DNA from: Fusobacteriota bacterium
GTDB taxonomy: Bacteria; Fusobacteriota; Fusobacteriia; JAPLKR01
Reading direction: 5' to 3'
Assembly (NCBI GenBank): GCA_026387965.1
Contig: JAPLKR010000072.1
Location: 1 to 13,749 of the forward strand
Length of the DNA: 13,749 nt
The notes under the pieces are model-generated. The model worked only from the letters and a program-made list of their open reading frames with translations, had not been told where the DNA came from and made no database searches. Shown here piece after piece: positions 7,900-13,424 of the stretch. Within the stretch, counting starts at the first letter, position 1. The number at the start of each line of letters is the position of its first letter. A program made the position numbers and the translations under genes.

Positions 7900-7917
7900 G
7901 GTTTTGAAAGAGGTCTA
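7900..7917 (-). repeat. Right inverted repeat of the IS5-family element
   Basis: Read on the minus strand this is TAGACCTCTTTCAAAACC, pairing with the left repeat. The last codons of the transposase extension run into it (TGA at 7905-7907). Confidence 0.8.
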
Positions 7918-8007
7918 TTATAATTTAATGAGTTAAAAGAGAGTATTGCAAATATGACTGGGGTTACCAATGAATACTCTTCGAAATTACTTTCACTATA
8001 AATAGAG

Positions 8008-8041
8008 ACAGCTTATAAAATTAAATTCTAGGCTGTTTTTT
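8008..8041 (+). terminator. Weak terminator between the MFS remnant and rqcH
   Basis: ACAGC (8008-8012) pairs with GCTGT (8032-8036), followed by a T-run to 8041. The stem is short and the loop long and AT-rich. It is placed to end the plus-strand PIG-L/MFS transcript and meets the convergent rqcH stop codon at 8040-8042. It may be the original terminator of the transporter operon left after the 3' deletion. Confidence 0.4.
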
Positions 8042-9623
8042 ATACTATAACCGTTGAAAAATCAGTATAAAAAACCAAACATGGTTTGTAATTTTTTTGC
8101 TTACGTACATTTTTCTTTTCGGTATAATCTACAGATACATTCAAGCTATCTTTGGCTTTAGAAAAATATTTACATCTTTTTGCAGCACGCAGTATTGCTT
8201 CATTAGAAAAAGATTGACCGTCAGTGCTTGATAAAATAACGTGAGCACTGGGAACATTTTGAACGTGAAACCATAAATCCAGTTTTCTTGCGAGTTGAAA
8301 GGTTACCTTTTCATTAGCAAGGTTGTTTTTACCGATGTAAATCATACAATTTTCATACGGTTCACTTATTACTGATACGGTATGTTCTTTAGTTTTTTTC
8401 CCTTTTGCTTTCTGCACTGCGACAAGACCAAGTGTTTGTAACTCTTTTTGGATATCTTGTAGCTCGCATAAATTAGAAACCATTTCAATGGACAGTGAGA
8501 TACTCTCTAAATGCTCAATATTTTGAAATATCTCTTGAAGTCGACTATTTAGCGATATAATAGCTCGGTTCTTTTTATTGTATATTTTATAGTATTTTTC
8601 AATATTTCTTTGAATAGTGTGTTTAGTATCAAGTTGAATATCGATATCTTTATTTTGATAGAAATCATAGAGCGTGACTTGTGATGAATAGGATTTAAGT
8701 TGATACACATTGGCAGCTAAGATATCAGCTATTTCTTTATCACGATCTAAATTTTGCAAGTTTTGTAAATCTTTCTCAATGTTAGTGACAATTTTATGCT
8801 GTTTTTTGATAAGTGTACGAATGAGTTTTGTATAATTTTGGCGGCTTTGTTCCACACTGTCCTCATTTTGAATGGTTGAAAAATAGATATCAAAAAGGTT
8901 TTCAATCTCATACTCGCTATTTTCTTCTTGGCTAAAAGGATAGAGAGAGGCGAATTTTTTTTCTCTTGAAAAATATCCCACTAGAGGAGAGTTTATATAG
9001 TTTTGAAAAGTTTCAAAGCTATTACAGTGTAGGGCACCAATTTTGCCGATGCCTTCAATGGTGGAAATAATGCTTCCCTCTTTTGAAAAGTTGTTAAATT
9101 GTGATGAAGTGACATCAAATGGGGAAAGCTTTCCTCCGCGTTTTGGGTAGGTGTATTTGAAATTACTCAGAAGAACCCTATCATTTTGCTCTTCAAAAGA
9201 TGTGGATTTAAAGAGTGCAATGATCTTTCTCTCTTCATTTAAGAGAACCAGGTTGGGGTTTTTTGAAATCATTTCAAAATGTAGATGAAATTTCTCAACG
9301 ACACCAACAACATTGAGTCGTGTAAGGGAAAACTCTAAAATTCTATCAAAATGGTACTGCGATACAGAGTCAACGATAGCGCCAGTCAACTGTTTTTTTA
9401 AATTCAGTAAAAAAGCAGTCTCGATTTTAAGTGCAGATTTAGCCTCCTTGAGGTAGAGAATGGGAAACTCAGGGGAGAGTGATATGTGGAGGTTGACATT
9501 TTTAAAAGTAATAAAAAAGTTTCTCAAATCATACTGAGTGATTTGAGAAATTTTTCTGTCTTTTAATTTATCATTTAAAAATCGTGTATATTTGGAAAGT
9601 AGAATACCATCTAGGTAGAACAT
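8040..9623 (-). CDS. rqcH: NFACT protein, RqcH/Rqc2 ribosome quality-control factor
   Basis: A 527-residue NFACT-family protein, slightly shorter than B. subtilis RqcH (about 570). The NFACT-N domain (about 1-210) opens with LDGI and keeps the Asp-Arg pair of the FDRILEF motif (D93, R94), which in RqcH is needed for alanyl-tRNA handling. A charged helical/coiled-coil middle (about 260-400) follows. The NFACT-R domain (about 415-527) has IGKNNLANE, DLWFHVQNVPSAHVIL (from 449), FSKAKDS and VDYT, and ends without the extra tail seen in longer homologues. The family binds obstructed 50S subunits carrying peptidyl-tRNA and adds C-terminal Ala tails that mark the chain for proteolysis. Older annotations call it fibronectin-binding protein. 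AAGGAG lies 5 bases before the ATG, which overlaps the marR-like gene by 13 bases. It is the last gene of the operon. Confidence 0.88.
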   Translation of the reverse strand: MFYLDGILLSKYTRFLNDKLKDRKISQITQYDLRNFFITFKNVNLHISLSPEFPILYLKEAKSALKIETAFLLNLKKQLTGAIVDSVSQYHFDRILEFSLTRLNVVGVVEKFHLHFEMISKNPNLVLLNEERKIIALFKSTSFEEQNDRVLLSNFKYTYPKRGGKLSPFDVTSSQFNNFSKEGSIISTIEGIGKIGALHCNSFETFQNYINSPLVGYFSREKKFASLYPFSQEENSEYEIENLFDIYFSTIQNEDSVEQSRQNYTKLIRTLIKKQHKIVTNIEKDLQNLQNLDRDKEIADILAANVYQLKSYSSQVTLYDFYQNKDIDIQLDTKHTIQRNIEKYYKIYNKKNRAIISLNSRLQEIFQNIEHLESISLSIEMVSNLCELQDIQKELQTLGLVAVQKAKGKKTKEHTVSVISEPYENCMIYIGKNNLANEKVTFQLARKLDLWFHVQNVPSAHVILSSTDGQSFSNEAILRAAKRCKYFSKAKDSLNVSVDYTEKKNVRKQKNYKPCLVFYTDFSTVIV

Positions 9624-10276
9624 TTTAGCTCCTTTTGGAATCGTTTTAAGACGAGTATTGAGTCACATACGCCCATGGGCAGTGTCATTTTAATCTCATG
9701 AAGTAAAAGGGTAACTTCTATCGGCGTAATTGAAACGATTTTAATGCTATCATGCTGATGTAGTGCGGAGATATCTGGACTAACTTCACTGATAATGTAT
9801 TCCTGATTTTCTTCGGATTGAGAGAGTTTAATTGGTTCGAATTCACGATTAATTTCTTTTATGCCCCCAAGAATTTTAAGCATGGTAAGTTCGAAAGATT
9901 CAAGTTCACTCTCGCTGATAGGATCAAGAATAGCTTCAAAAATATTTTTATGAAACTCAAGATGAAATTTCAAGGCATTTAGTCCTATTTGGGTGAGAGA
10001 TACTAATACTTTTCTCTTATCAAAATTATCTTTTTTTCTATCAATAAACTCCTTTTTTAGAAGTTTATTGACAGCAGTTGTAGCGGTACCCATGGTGATT
10101 TTAAGCCGACTAGCCAGTTGAAACATGGTGAGTTCACTTTCAGATATTGCTTCAAGGGTATGAAACTCTGTAATGGTAAGATTAGGATAGGTCAGTTGAA
10201 AAAACTGCTTTTCTAATTTATAAAAAGTTGAGAAAAATTGCTCTAAAAGCTCATTTGTATAGGAAAATTCACTCAT
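9611..10276 (-). CDS. MarR-family transcriptional regulator with C-terminal extension
   Basis: A 221-residue protein. Residues about 1-145 fit a MarR winged helix-turn-helix repressor: TITEFHTLEAIS, the recognition region FQLASRLKITMGTATTAVNKLLKKEFIDRKK (about 57-87), and the DKRKVLVSLTQIG wing (about 85-97). MarR proteins usually end near 140-160. Here about 70 further residues (150-221), with a possible beta-rich segment SIKIVSITPIEVTLLLHEI and a C-terminal helix, match nothing I recognise; it could be a ligand-binding or oligomerisation module. The start overlaps the rpe stop as ATGA, so translation is probably coupled, and its end overlaps rqcH. Being inside the operon suggests it could regulate it, but no operator was proven; a spaced inverted repeat lies at the operon promoter. 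Its ligand is unknown. Confidence 0.8.
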   Translation of the reverse strand: MSEFSYTNELLEQFFSTFYKLEKQFFQLTYPNLTITEFHTLEAISESELTMFQLASRLKITMGTATTAVNKLLKKEFIDRKKDNFDKRKVLVSLTQIGLNALKFHLEFHKNIFEAILDPISESELESFELTMLKILGGIKEINREFEPIKLSQSEENQEYIISEVSPDISALHQHDSIKIVSITPIEVTLLLHEIKMTLPMGVCDSILVLKRFQKELKCST

Positions 10277-10920
10277 AGAGCGAGTCCCACACGGATGAGT
10301 TTTTGAATTTGTTCTTCAAAATTCCCTTGAAAAACGAAAGAGCCAGCTACTAAAACGTTTGCTCCAGCCTCCATGACAATTTTTGCAGTTTGTTCATTGA
10401 TACCCCCATCGACTTGTATCAAAATATTAGGATTTAGTTTTTTAACCTCTCTGATTTTATCCACAACCGTCGGAATAAATGACTGCCCACCAAATCCAGG
10501 ATTAACAGACATAATTAAGACCATGTCCACATCTTGGATCACCCATTTTATCATCTCTACAGGTGTGGACGGGTTTAACGCAACACCAGCTTTTATCCCA
10601 TGATTTTTAATTTGGGCAATCAATTTGTGAAGATGGGAAGCAACTTCAGCGTGAATGGTGATGATATCGCACCCCACTGCTGCAAAACTATCAATATGCG
10701 CCTCGGGATTACTCACCATTAAATGTGCATCGAAAATTTTTTTTGATTTACCACGAATGGATTTAATAAATTGAGGACCGAATGTAATAGGGGGGACGAA
10801 ATGCCCATCCATCACATCGAGATGAATAAACTCAGCACTGCTTTTCTCTAATTTTTCAATCTCTTCGCTCATATTGGAAAAGTCTGCAGAGAGGACTGAG
10901 GGTGCAATTATAGGTTTCAT
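10273..10920 (-). CDS. rpe: Ribulose-phosphate 3-epimerase
   Basis: A 215-residue TIM-barrel enzyme of normal length that interconverts D-ribulose 5-phosphate and D-xylulose 5-phosphate in the pentose phosphate pathway. The metal ligands are all present: H33 and D35 in FIHLDVMDGHFVPPITFG, H66 in DAHLMV, and D171 in QVDGGI. The phosphate loop (VNPGFGGQ, 139-146) is also complete. AAGGAG 6 bases before the ATG lies in the end of rsgA, two bases away, so the two are co-translated or coupled. rpe next to rsgA is a common bacterial order. The gene ends in TGA overlapping the regulator's ATG. Confidence 0.95.
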   Translation of the reverse strand: MKPIIAPSVLSADFSNMSEEIEKLEKSSAEFIHLDVMDGHFVPPITFGPQFIKSIRGKSKKIFDAHLMVSNPEAHIDSFAAVGCDIITIHAEVASHLHKLIAQIKNHGIKAGVALNPSTPVEMIKWVIQDVDMVLIMSVNPGFGGQSFIPTVVDKIREVKKLNPNILIQVDGGINEQTAKIVMEAGANVLVAGSFVFQGNFEEQIQKLIRVGLAL

Positions 10921-10922
10921 AG

Positions 10923-11807
10923 TTATCTCCTTTTTTGAAAAATACTGCTGTAGATGGTAAGGTAAAAGTCATAAATAGGTTGAAGTGTTGGGTGTTCTTC
11001 CACGCTTTTTTTGAAGAAACAGTGAGGTTCATTGGTATGGGTACAATTGTTGTATTTACACTTTCCGAAGAACGTTTCTAAAAATGGCATTCCAGAAAGA
11101 AGTTGGAATACATCTGTTATTTCGGGAAGATTCAGCGATAAAAATCCAGGTGTGTCACAAATATAGGTCTTTTCATCTAATGCCATAAGTGTTGAGAGGG
11201 TGGTGGTGTGCTTACCCCGTTTCAACCTTCCGCTAATAACACCCGTGGCTGCTTCTCGCTGGGTTTGGAGTCTATTTATGAGTGTGGATTTTCCCACGCC
11301 AGAAGGACCTGCAGTAGTAGATACGGAATTTGAGATAAACTCTTTTAATAATGAAAGCTCTTCAGAGCTTCCACTATTGTGAAGAAAGATCGCAGGCACT
11401 TCAATTTGGGTTAAAAATTGTACTTTTGTTGTAAGAGTTTTACGTTCACTTGCTGTTAATAAGTCACATTTGGTAATAACTATAATCGGGAGCGCAGAGT
11501 TGTAGTATGTTTGAAATAGAAGTTTATAAAGCGTGTCAAGTGCAAGATCAGGTTCTTTAGCTGATAAAACGATTAATACTTTGTCAACATTCGCTATTAA
11601 AGGGCGCAAAAAGAGATTTTTCCTAGGAAAAATCTCTTGAATGGTACCCTCTATTTCATTTATTCGAACACTATCTCCAGGGACGCAATTAAGTCTGTCA
11701 TTGGCTCTTTTTAAACTCCCAATGAGCTTAACTTGTTGTTGTGTTTTGGTATCTTCAGAAAGGACAGTATAAAATCCTTGCGTTTTTTCCATGACTTTGC
11801 CTAAAAT
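10923..11807 (-). CDS. rsgA: Small-subunit-dependent ribosome GTPase RsgA, likely AUU start
   Basis: A circularly permuted GTPase that acts in late 30S maturation. Numbered from the proposed start (294 residues): an N-terminal OB-fold, G4 ITKCD (111-115), G1 GPSGVGKST (167-175), G3 DTPG (218-221), and a zinc knuckle C250-x4-C255-x-H257-x5-C263. Start choice: AAGGAGG (11819-11813) lies 5 bases before ATT 11807-11805, giving (M)LGKVMEKTQGFYTV, which aligns with the normal family opening MxxGxIIKxxxGFYYV. The first downstream ATG (11792) is 20 bases from that SD and would remove the conserved G-K. The next upstream ATG (11888) has no SD and would place a 56-base overlap with the PASTA gene. The start is therefore inferred to be the rare AUU; ATG 11792 is the fallback (289 residues). 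It lies 25 bases after the PASTA stop. Confidence 0.9.
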   Translation of the reverse strand: MLGKVMEKTQGFYTVLSEDTKTQQQVKLIGSLKRANDRLNCVPGDSVRINEIEGTIQEIFPRKNLFLRPLIANVDKVLIVLSAKEPDLALDTLYKLLFQTYYNSALPIIVITKCDLLTASERKTLTTKVQFLTQIEVPAIFLHNSGSSEELSLLKEFISNSVSTTAGPSGVGKSTLINRLQTQREAATGVISGRLKRGKHTTTLSTLMALDEKTYICDTPGFLSLNLPEITDVFQLLSGMPFLETFFGKCKYNNCTHTNEPHCFFKKSVEEHPTLQPIYDFYLTIYSSIFQKRR

Positions 11808-11812
11808 AGTGG

Positions 11813-11819
11813 CCTCCTT
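11813..11819 (-). promoter_or_regulatory. Ribosome binding site deciding the rsgA start
   Basis: AAGGAGG on the minus strand, the strongest SD in the operon. It is in the 25-base gap between the PASTA stop and the proposed ATT start, 5 bases away. No ATG, GTG or TTG lies at a usual distance, which is why a non-canonical start is proposed. Confidence 0.75.
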
Positions 11820-11832
11820 ATAGTGTGCAAAA

Positions 11833-12549
11833 TTATTGCGCGATTGTAAGATTAATGGATGTTCCGGCAGACACTGAAGCATTGGCACTTGGAGAACTGC
11901 TAACTACACTATTTGAAACGGCGCCATTTCCATCGGTAGTAGATGTAGTTCCAACAAGTAAATTTGCACTGGTAATGGCGGATTTTGCATCTGTGATATC
12001 CATTCCTATTAAATTAGGTACAGTAACAGTTTGCGTAGTAGAACCAGAACTCACAAGCAGTGTCACAACATTGCTCATAGAAGATACAGAACCACTTGGT
12101 GGGTCCATAGCGATAACTTGATTATTAGCAATAGTAGGGCTATCAAAATAGATAATACTTACAGTATAGCCACCAGAGTTAAGTGTTTGCTGGGCTACCT
12201 GATAATTTTCTCCAACAATATTAGGAATAGATTGTATTGATTGATTTCCAGAAATAAATACTTGAATAATACGTCCTTGTTTAACGAGTGTAAAGGGATC
12301 TGGGTCTTGTGCCGCAATAGTTCCATCAGGATAACTTGAATTTACATTTCCGACGACAGTATAACTGACATGATATTTACTCAGTAAATTTTGTGCTTGA
12401 TGCGGTGTTAACCCTTCTAGAGGTGGGCTGACAGAGTAAAAAAGATTAAAAAAGAAAATAAGAAAAATTTTGTGAATAAAATAAAGAACTGCTAATATTA
12501 AAACAATTTGCGCAATAGTGCCTTTTGATATTTTACTTTTGCGTTTCAT
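11833..12549 (-). CDS. Membrane-anchored PASTA-domain protein without a kinase domain
   Basis: A 238-residue protein. The start at 12549 is chosen because AGGAGT precedes the ATG by a few bases; an upstream in-frame ATG (12612) would cross the promoter. A short basic N terminus (MKRKSK) and one membrane helix (about 12-37) put the rest outside the cell. Three PASTA-like repeats follow: residues about 41-104 (degenerate, no PNxxG opening), 107-169 (IPNIVGENYQVAQQTL...MDPPSGSV) and 175-238 (VPNLIGMDITDAKSAI...). PASTA repeats bind muropeptides or beta-lactams in Ser/Thr kinases and PBPs. In many Bacillota this site before rsgA-rpe holds prkC; here the protein has only the sensor half and no room for a kinase. 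It is first in the operon. It may be a peptidoglycan-binding factor or a partner of a kinase elsewhere; the function is not known. Confidence 0.85.
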   Translation of the reverse strand: MKRKSKISKGTIAQIVLILAVLYFIHKIFLIFFFNLFYSVSPPLEGLTPHQAQNLLSKYHVSYTVVGNVNSSYPDGTIAAQDPDPFTLVKQGRIIQVFISGNQSIQSIPNIVGENYQVAQQTLNSGGYTVSIIYFDSPTIANNQVIAMDPPSGSVSSMSNVVTLLVSSGSTTQTVTVPNLIGMDITDAKSAITSANLLVGTTSTTDGNGAVSNSVVSSSPSANASVSAGTSINLTIAQ

Positions 12550-12583
12550 AAATACTCCTAATTTTTGACTAGTATATAGTTTC

Positions 12584-12612
12584 ATAGTATCATAAAAAGT
12601 CACAAATATCAA
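12584..12612 (-). promoter_or_regulatory. Candidate promoter of the PASTA-rsgA-rpe-marR-rqcH operon
   Basis: On the minus strand TTGATA (12612-12607) and TACTAT (12589-12584) are 17 bp apart. The -35 is good (5 of 6) and the -10 modest (4 of 6). A better -10, TATACT at 12576-12571, lacks a clear -35. One or both may be used; the transcript would have a 5' leader of roughly 15-30 bases. Confidence 0.45.
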
Positions 12613-12620
12613 TGATACTA
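12585..12620. repeat. Spaced inverted repeat over the operon promoter
   Basis: TAGTATCA (12585-12592) and TGATACTA (12613-12620) are perfect 8-bp inverted copies, 20 bp apart. They overlap the candidate -10 and flank the -35 of the PASTA operon. The layout could serve a dimeric regulator such as the operon's own MarR protein, or form a weak stem in DNA or RNA. No direct evidence for either. Confidence 0.4.
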
Positions 12621-12639
12621 AGCGAGAGAAATGCGATAT

Positions 12640-12676
12640 TAAAATTATAAACCCCCTCAGGAACTACTGAGAGGGG
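12640..12676 (-). terminator. Terminator of ppa
   Basis: Minus-strand RNA after the ppa stop reads CCCCTC (12676-12671), a loop that includes a short inner AG/CT pairing, GAGGGG (12658-12653), then the U-rich TTTATAATTTT. The stem is GC-rich in an AT-rich setting and starts 18 bases after the stop codon. Confidence 0.75.
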
Positions 12677-12694
12677 CTATGATTAAGTGTAGTA

Positions 12695-13327
12695 TTATTT
12701 ATGAAAAAGTTCTTCGTAGTCTTTGATCGAAGCTGCAATAACCTCAAAGGCTTCAGTTTTTCCATATACTTTCAATATTTCACATGAGTGCGTTTCATTT
12801 CCAGGAACATTTTTATAAGTTAAAAAATAGTGGCGTAGTCTATCAATAATATGTTTTGGAATATCATAAATATCATTCCAATTTGAATAAAGAGCATCAT
12901 TTTGAAGAACAGCTATAATTTTATCGTCAATCTCTCCATTATCAATCATTCGAAGTCCGCCAATAACTTTAGCCGTAACTAAGATATCTCCATGACTAAT
13001 GTTTTTTTCTGTTAGGACCAAAATATCGAGAGGGTCACCATCACCGACAATATTTTTTCTGCCTGAATGCTCCATACAATAGTTTGCGGTGTGTGTACCT
13101 GAATAGGTTCTTGGAACAAGCCCATACATAGCTGGGCACACATTAGAATAAAGTTGCGGTCGATCGATTTTAAGTACACCAGAGTCCTTGTCGAGTTCAT
13201 ATTTAACTGTGTCAGAAGTGACAAGCTCAATGTACGCTGTGATGTATTCAGGTGCTTTCTCTCCAATTTCCACACCATGCCATGGGTGAGCACGATGATG
13301 AAAATGCTCTTGCTTATTATTTTCCAT
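12695..13327 (-). CDS. ppa: Inorganic pyrophosphatase, family I
   Basis: A 210-residue soluble enzyme that hydrolyses pyrophosphate to two phosphates, pulling biosynthetic reactions forward. Family I features are clear: VKYELDKDSGVLKIDRP (41-57) with active-site Lys/Glu/Lys residues, the PROSITE-type DGDPLD (96-101) with metal-binding Asp residues, and DDKIIAV. The opening AHPWHGVEIG and length are of the type I associate with Bacteroides, spirochaetes and chlamydiae, longer than E. coli Ppa (176). Many Bacillota use the unrelated manganese family II enzyme, so this is a clue to the host. The SD before the ATG is weak. It is monocistronic, with a strong promoter and terminator, diverging from prmA. 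Confidence 0.92.
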   Translation of the reverse strand: MENNKQEHFHHRAHPWHGVEIGEKAPEYITAYIELVTSDTVKYELDKDSGVLKIDRPQLYSNVCPAMYGLVPRTYSGTHTANYCMEHSGRKNIVGDGDPLDILVLTEKNISHGDILVTAKVIGGLRMIDNGEIDDKIIAVLQNDALYSNWNDIYDIPKHIIDRLRHYFLTYKNVPGNETHSCEILKVYGKTEAFEVIAASIKDYEELFHK

Positions 13328-13354
13328 AAATTACCACACTTTCTATTTTATATT

Positions 13355-13382
13355 TTGGACTTTTTTGGTATACTAGTATTAT
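13355..13382 (+). promoter_or_regulatory. Candidate promoter of prmA
   Basis: TTGGAC (13355-13360), 16 bp, TATTAT (13377-13382). An alternative is the TGn extended -10 TGGTATACT at 13366-13374. Either would give a leader of about 35-45 bases ending in GGAGG (13416-13420). Confidence 0.5.
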
Positions 13383-13406
13383 ATAGGTTTTTTAAATGAA
13401 AATCAA
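13378..13406 (-). promoter_or_regulatory. Promoter of ppa
   Basis: On the minus strand TTGATT (13406-13401), 17 bp, then a perfect TATAAT (13383-13378). The expected start of transcription is near 13371, leaving a leader of about 44 bases before ATG 13327. Its -10 overlaps the -10 of the plus-strand promoter. Confidence 0.65.
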
Positions 13407-13424
13407 TTAACTTTTGGAGGTCAA

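Larger units (their letters stand above)
7039..7916 (+). mobile_element. IS5-family (ISL2-like) insertion sequence, 878 bp
   Basis: Imperfect inverted repeats bound the element: left AGACCACTTTCAAAACT (7039-7055), and right AGACCTCTTTCAAAACC read on the minus strand (7916-7900), with 15 of 17 bases equal. ATT lies on both sides (7036-7038 and 7917-7919), a 3-bp target duplication of the ANT type described for the ISL2 group of IS5. Removing the element and one ATT brings the two parts of the MFS pseudogene back into the same reading frame, which supports the borders. It holds a two-frame DDE transposase gene. Confidence 0.85.
6406..8001 (+). pseudogene. Decayed sugar-porter MFS transporter, interrupted by an IS
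   Basis: Remains of a major facilitator sugar transporter that began at ATG 6406, overlapping the PIG-L stop. MSRNKYIYTIILISALVV stops at TAA 6460-6462. From about 6465 the next frame gives YDIGIISAAFLILSKHF and on to about 6620. A shift in an A7 run (about 6621-6627) leads to MVILATIIFLVGVLVLTF, GRLIQGAGVGI and the first-half porter motif EIPPSSICGRGM. One or two more shifts near 6835-6875 give WRGMALYVFSAILAIALLI, then TAA 6947-6949, then EPPRWLMKKSYKERA, which is the PESPRWL loop after helix 6. An IS follows at 7039-7916. Beyond it, FNELKESIANMTGVTNEYSS continues the central loop and ends at TAA 7999. The six C-terminal helices are missing. It cannot make a working transporter. Confidence 0.85.

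Noticed and set aside
9040-9623. Fibronectin-binding adhesin
   Set aside because: The NFACT-N and NFACT-R motifs, including the DR pair and DLWFH, show an RqcH-type translation factor; the adhesin name is historical.
9630-9780. FeoA-like domain in the MarR extension
   Set aside because: Only a vague similarity over about 20 residues and no conserved glycine pattern; not supported.
11808-11888. RsgA start at the upstream ATG 11888
   Set aside because: No SD in front, a 56-base overlap with the PASTA gene, and 27 extra residues with no family match; the strong AAGGAGG lies after it.
11825-12240. Plus-strand reading frames opposite the PASTA gene
   Set aside because: They lack SD sequences and family matches and mirror the repetitive Ser/Thr-rich coding strand; shadows.
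12550-12612. Longer PASTA protein from ATG 12612
   Set aside because: The extra 21 residues would be encoded across the promoter and inverted repeat, and the AGGAGT SD points to ATG 12549.
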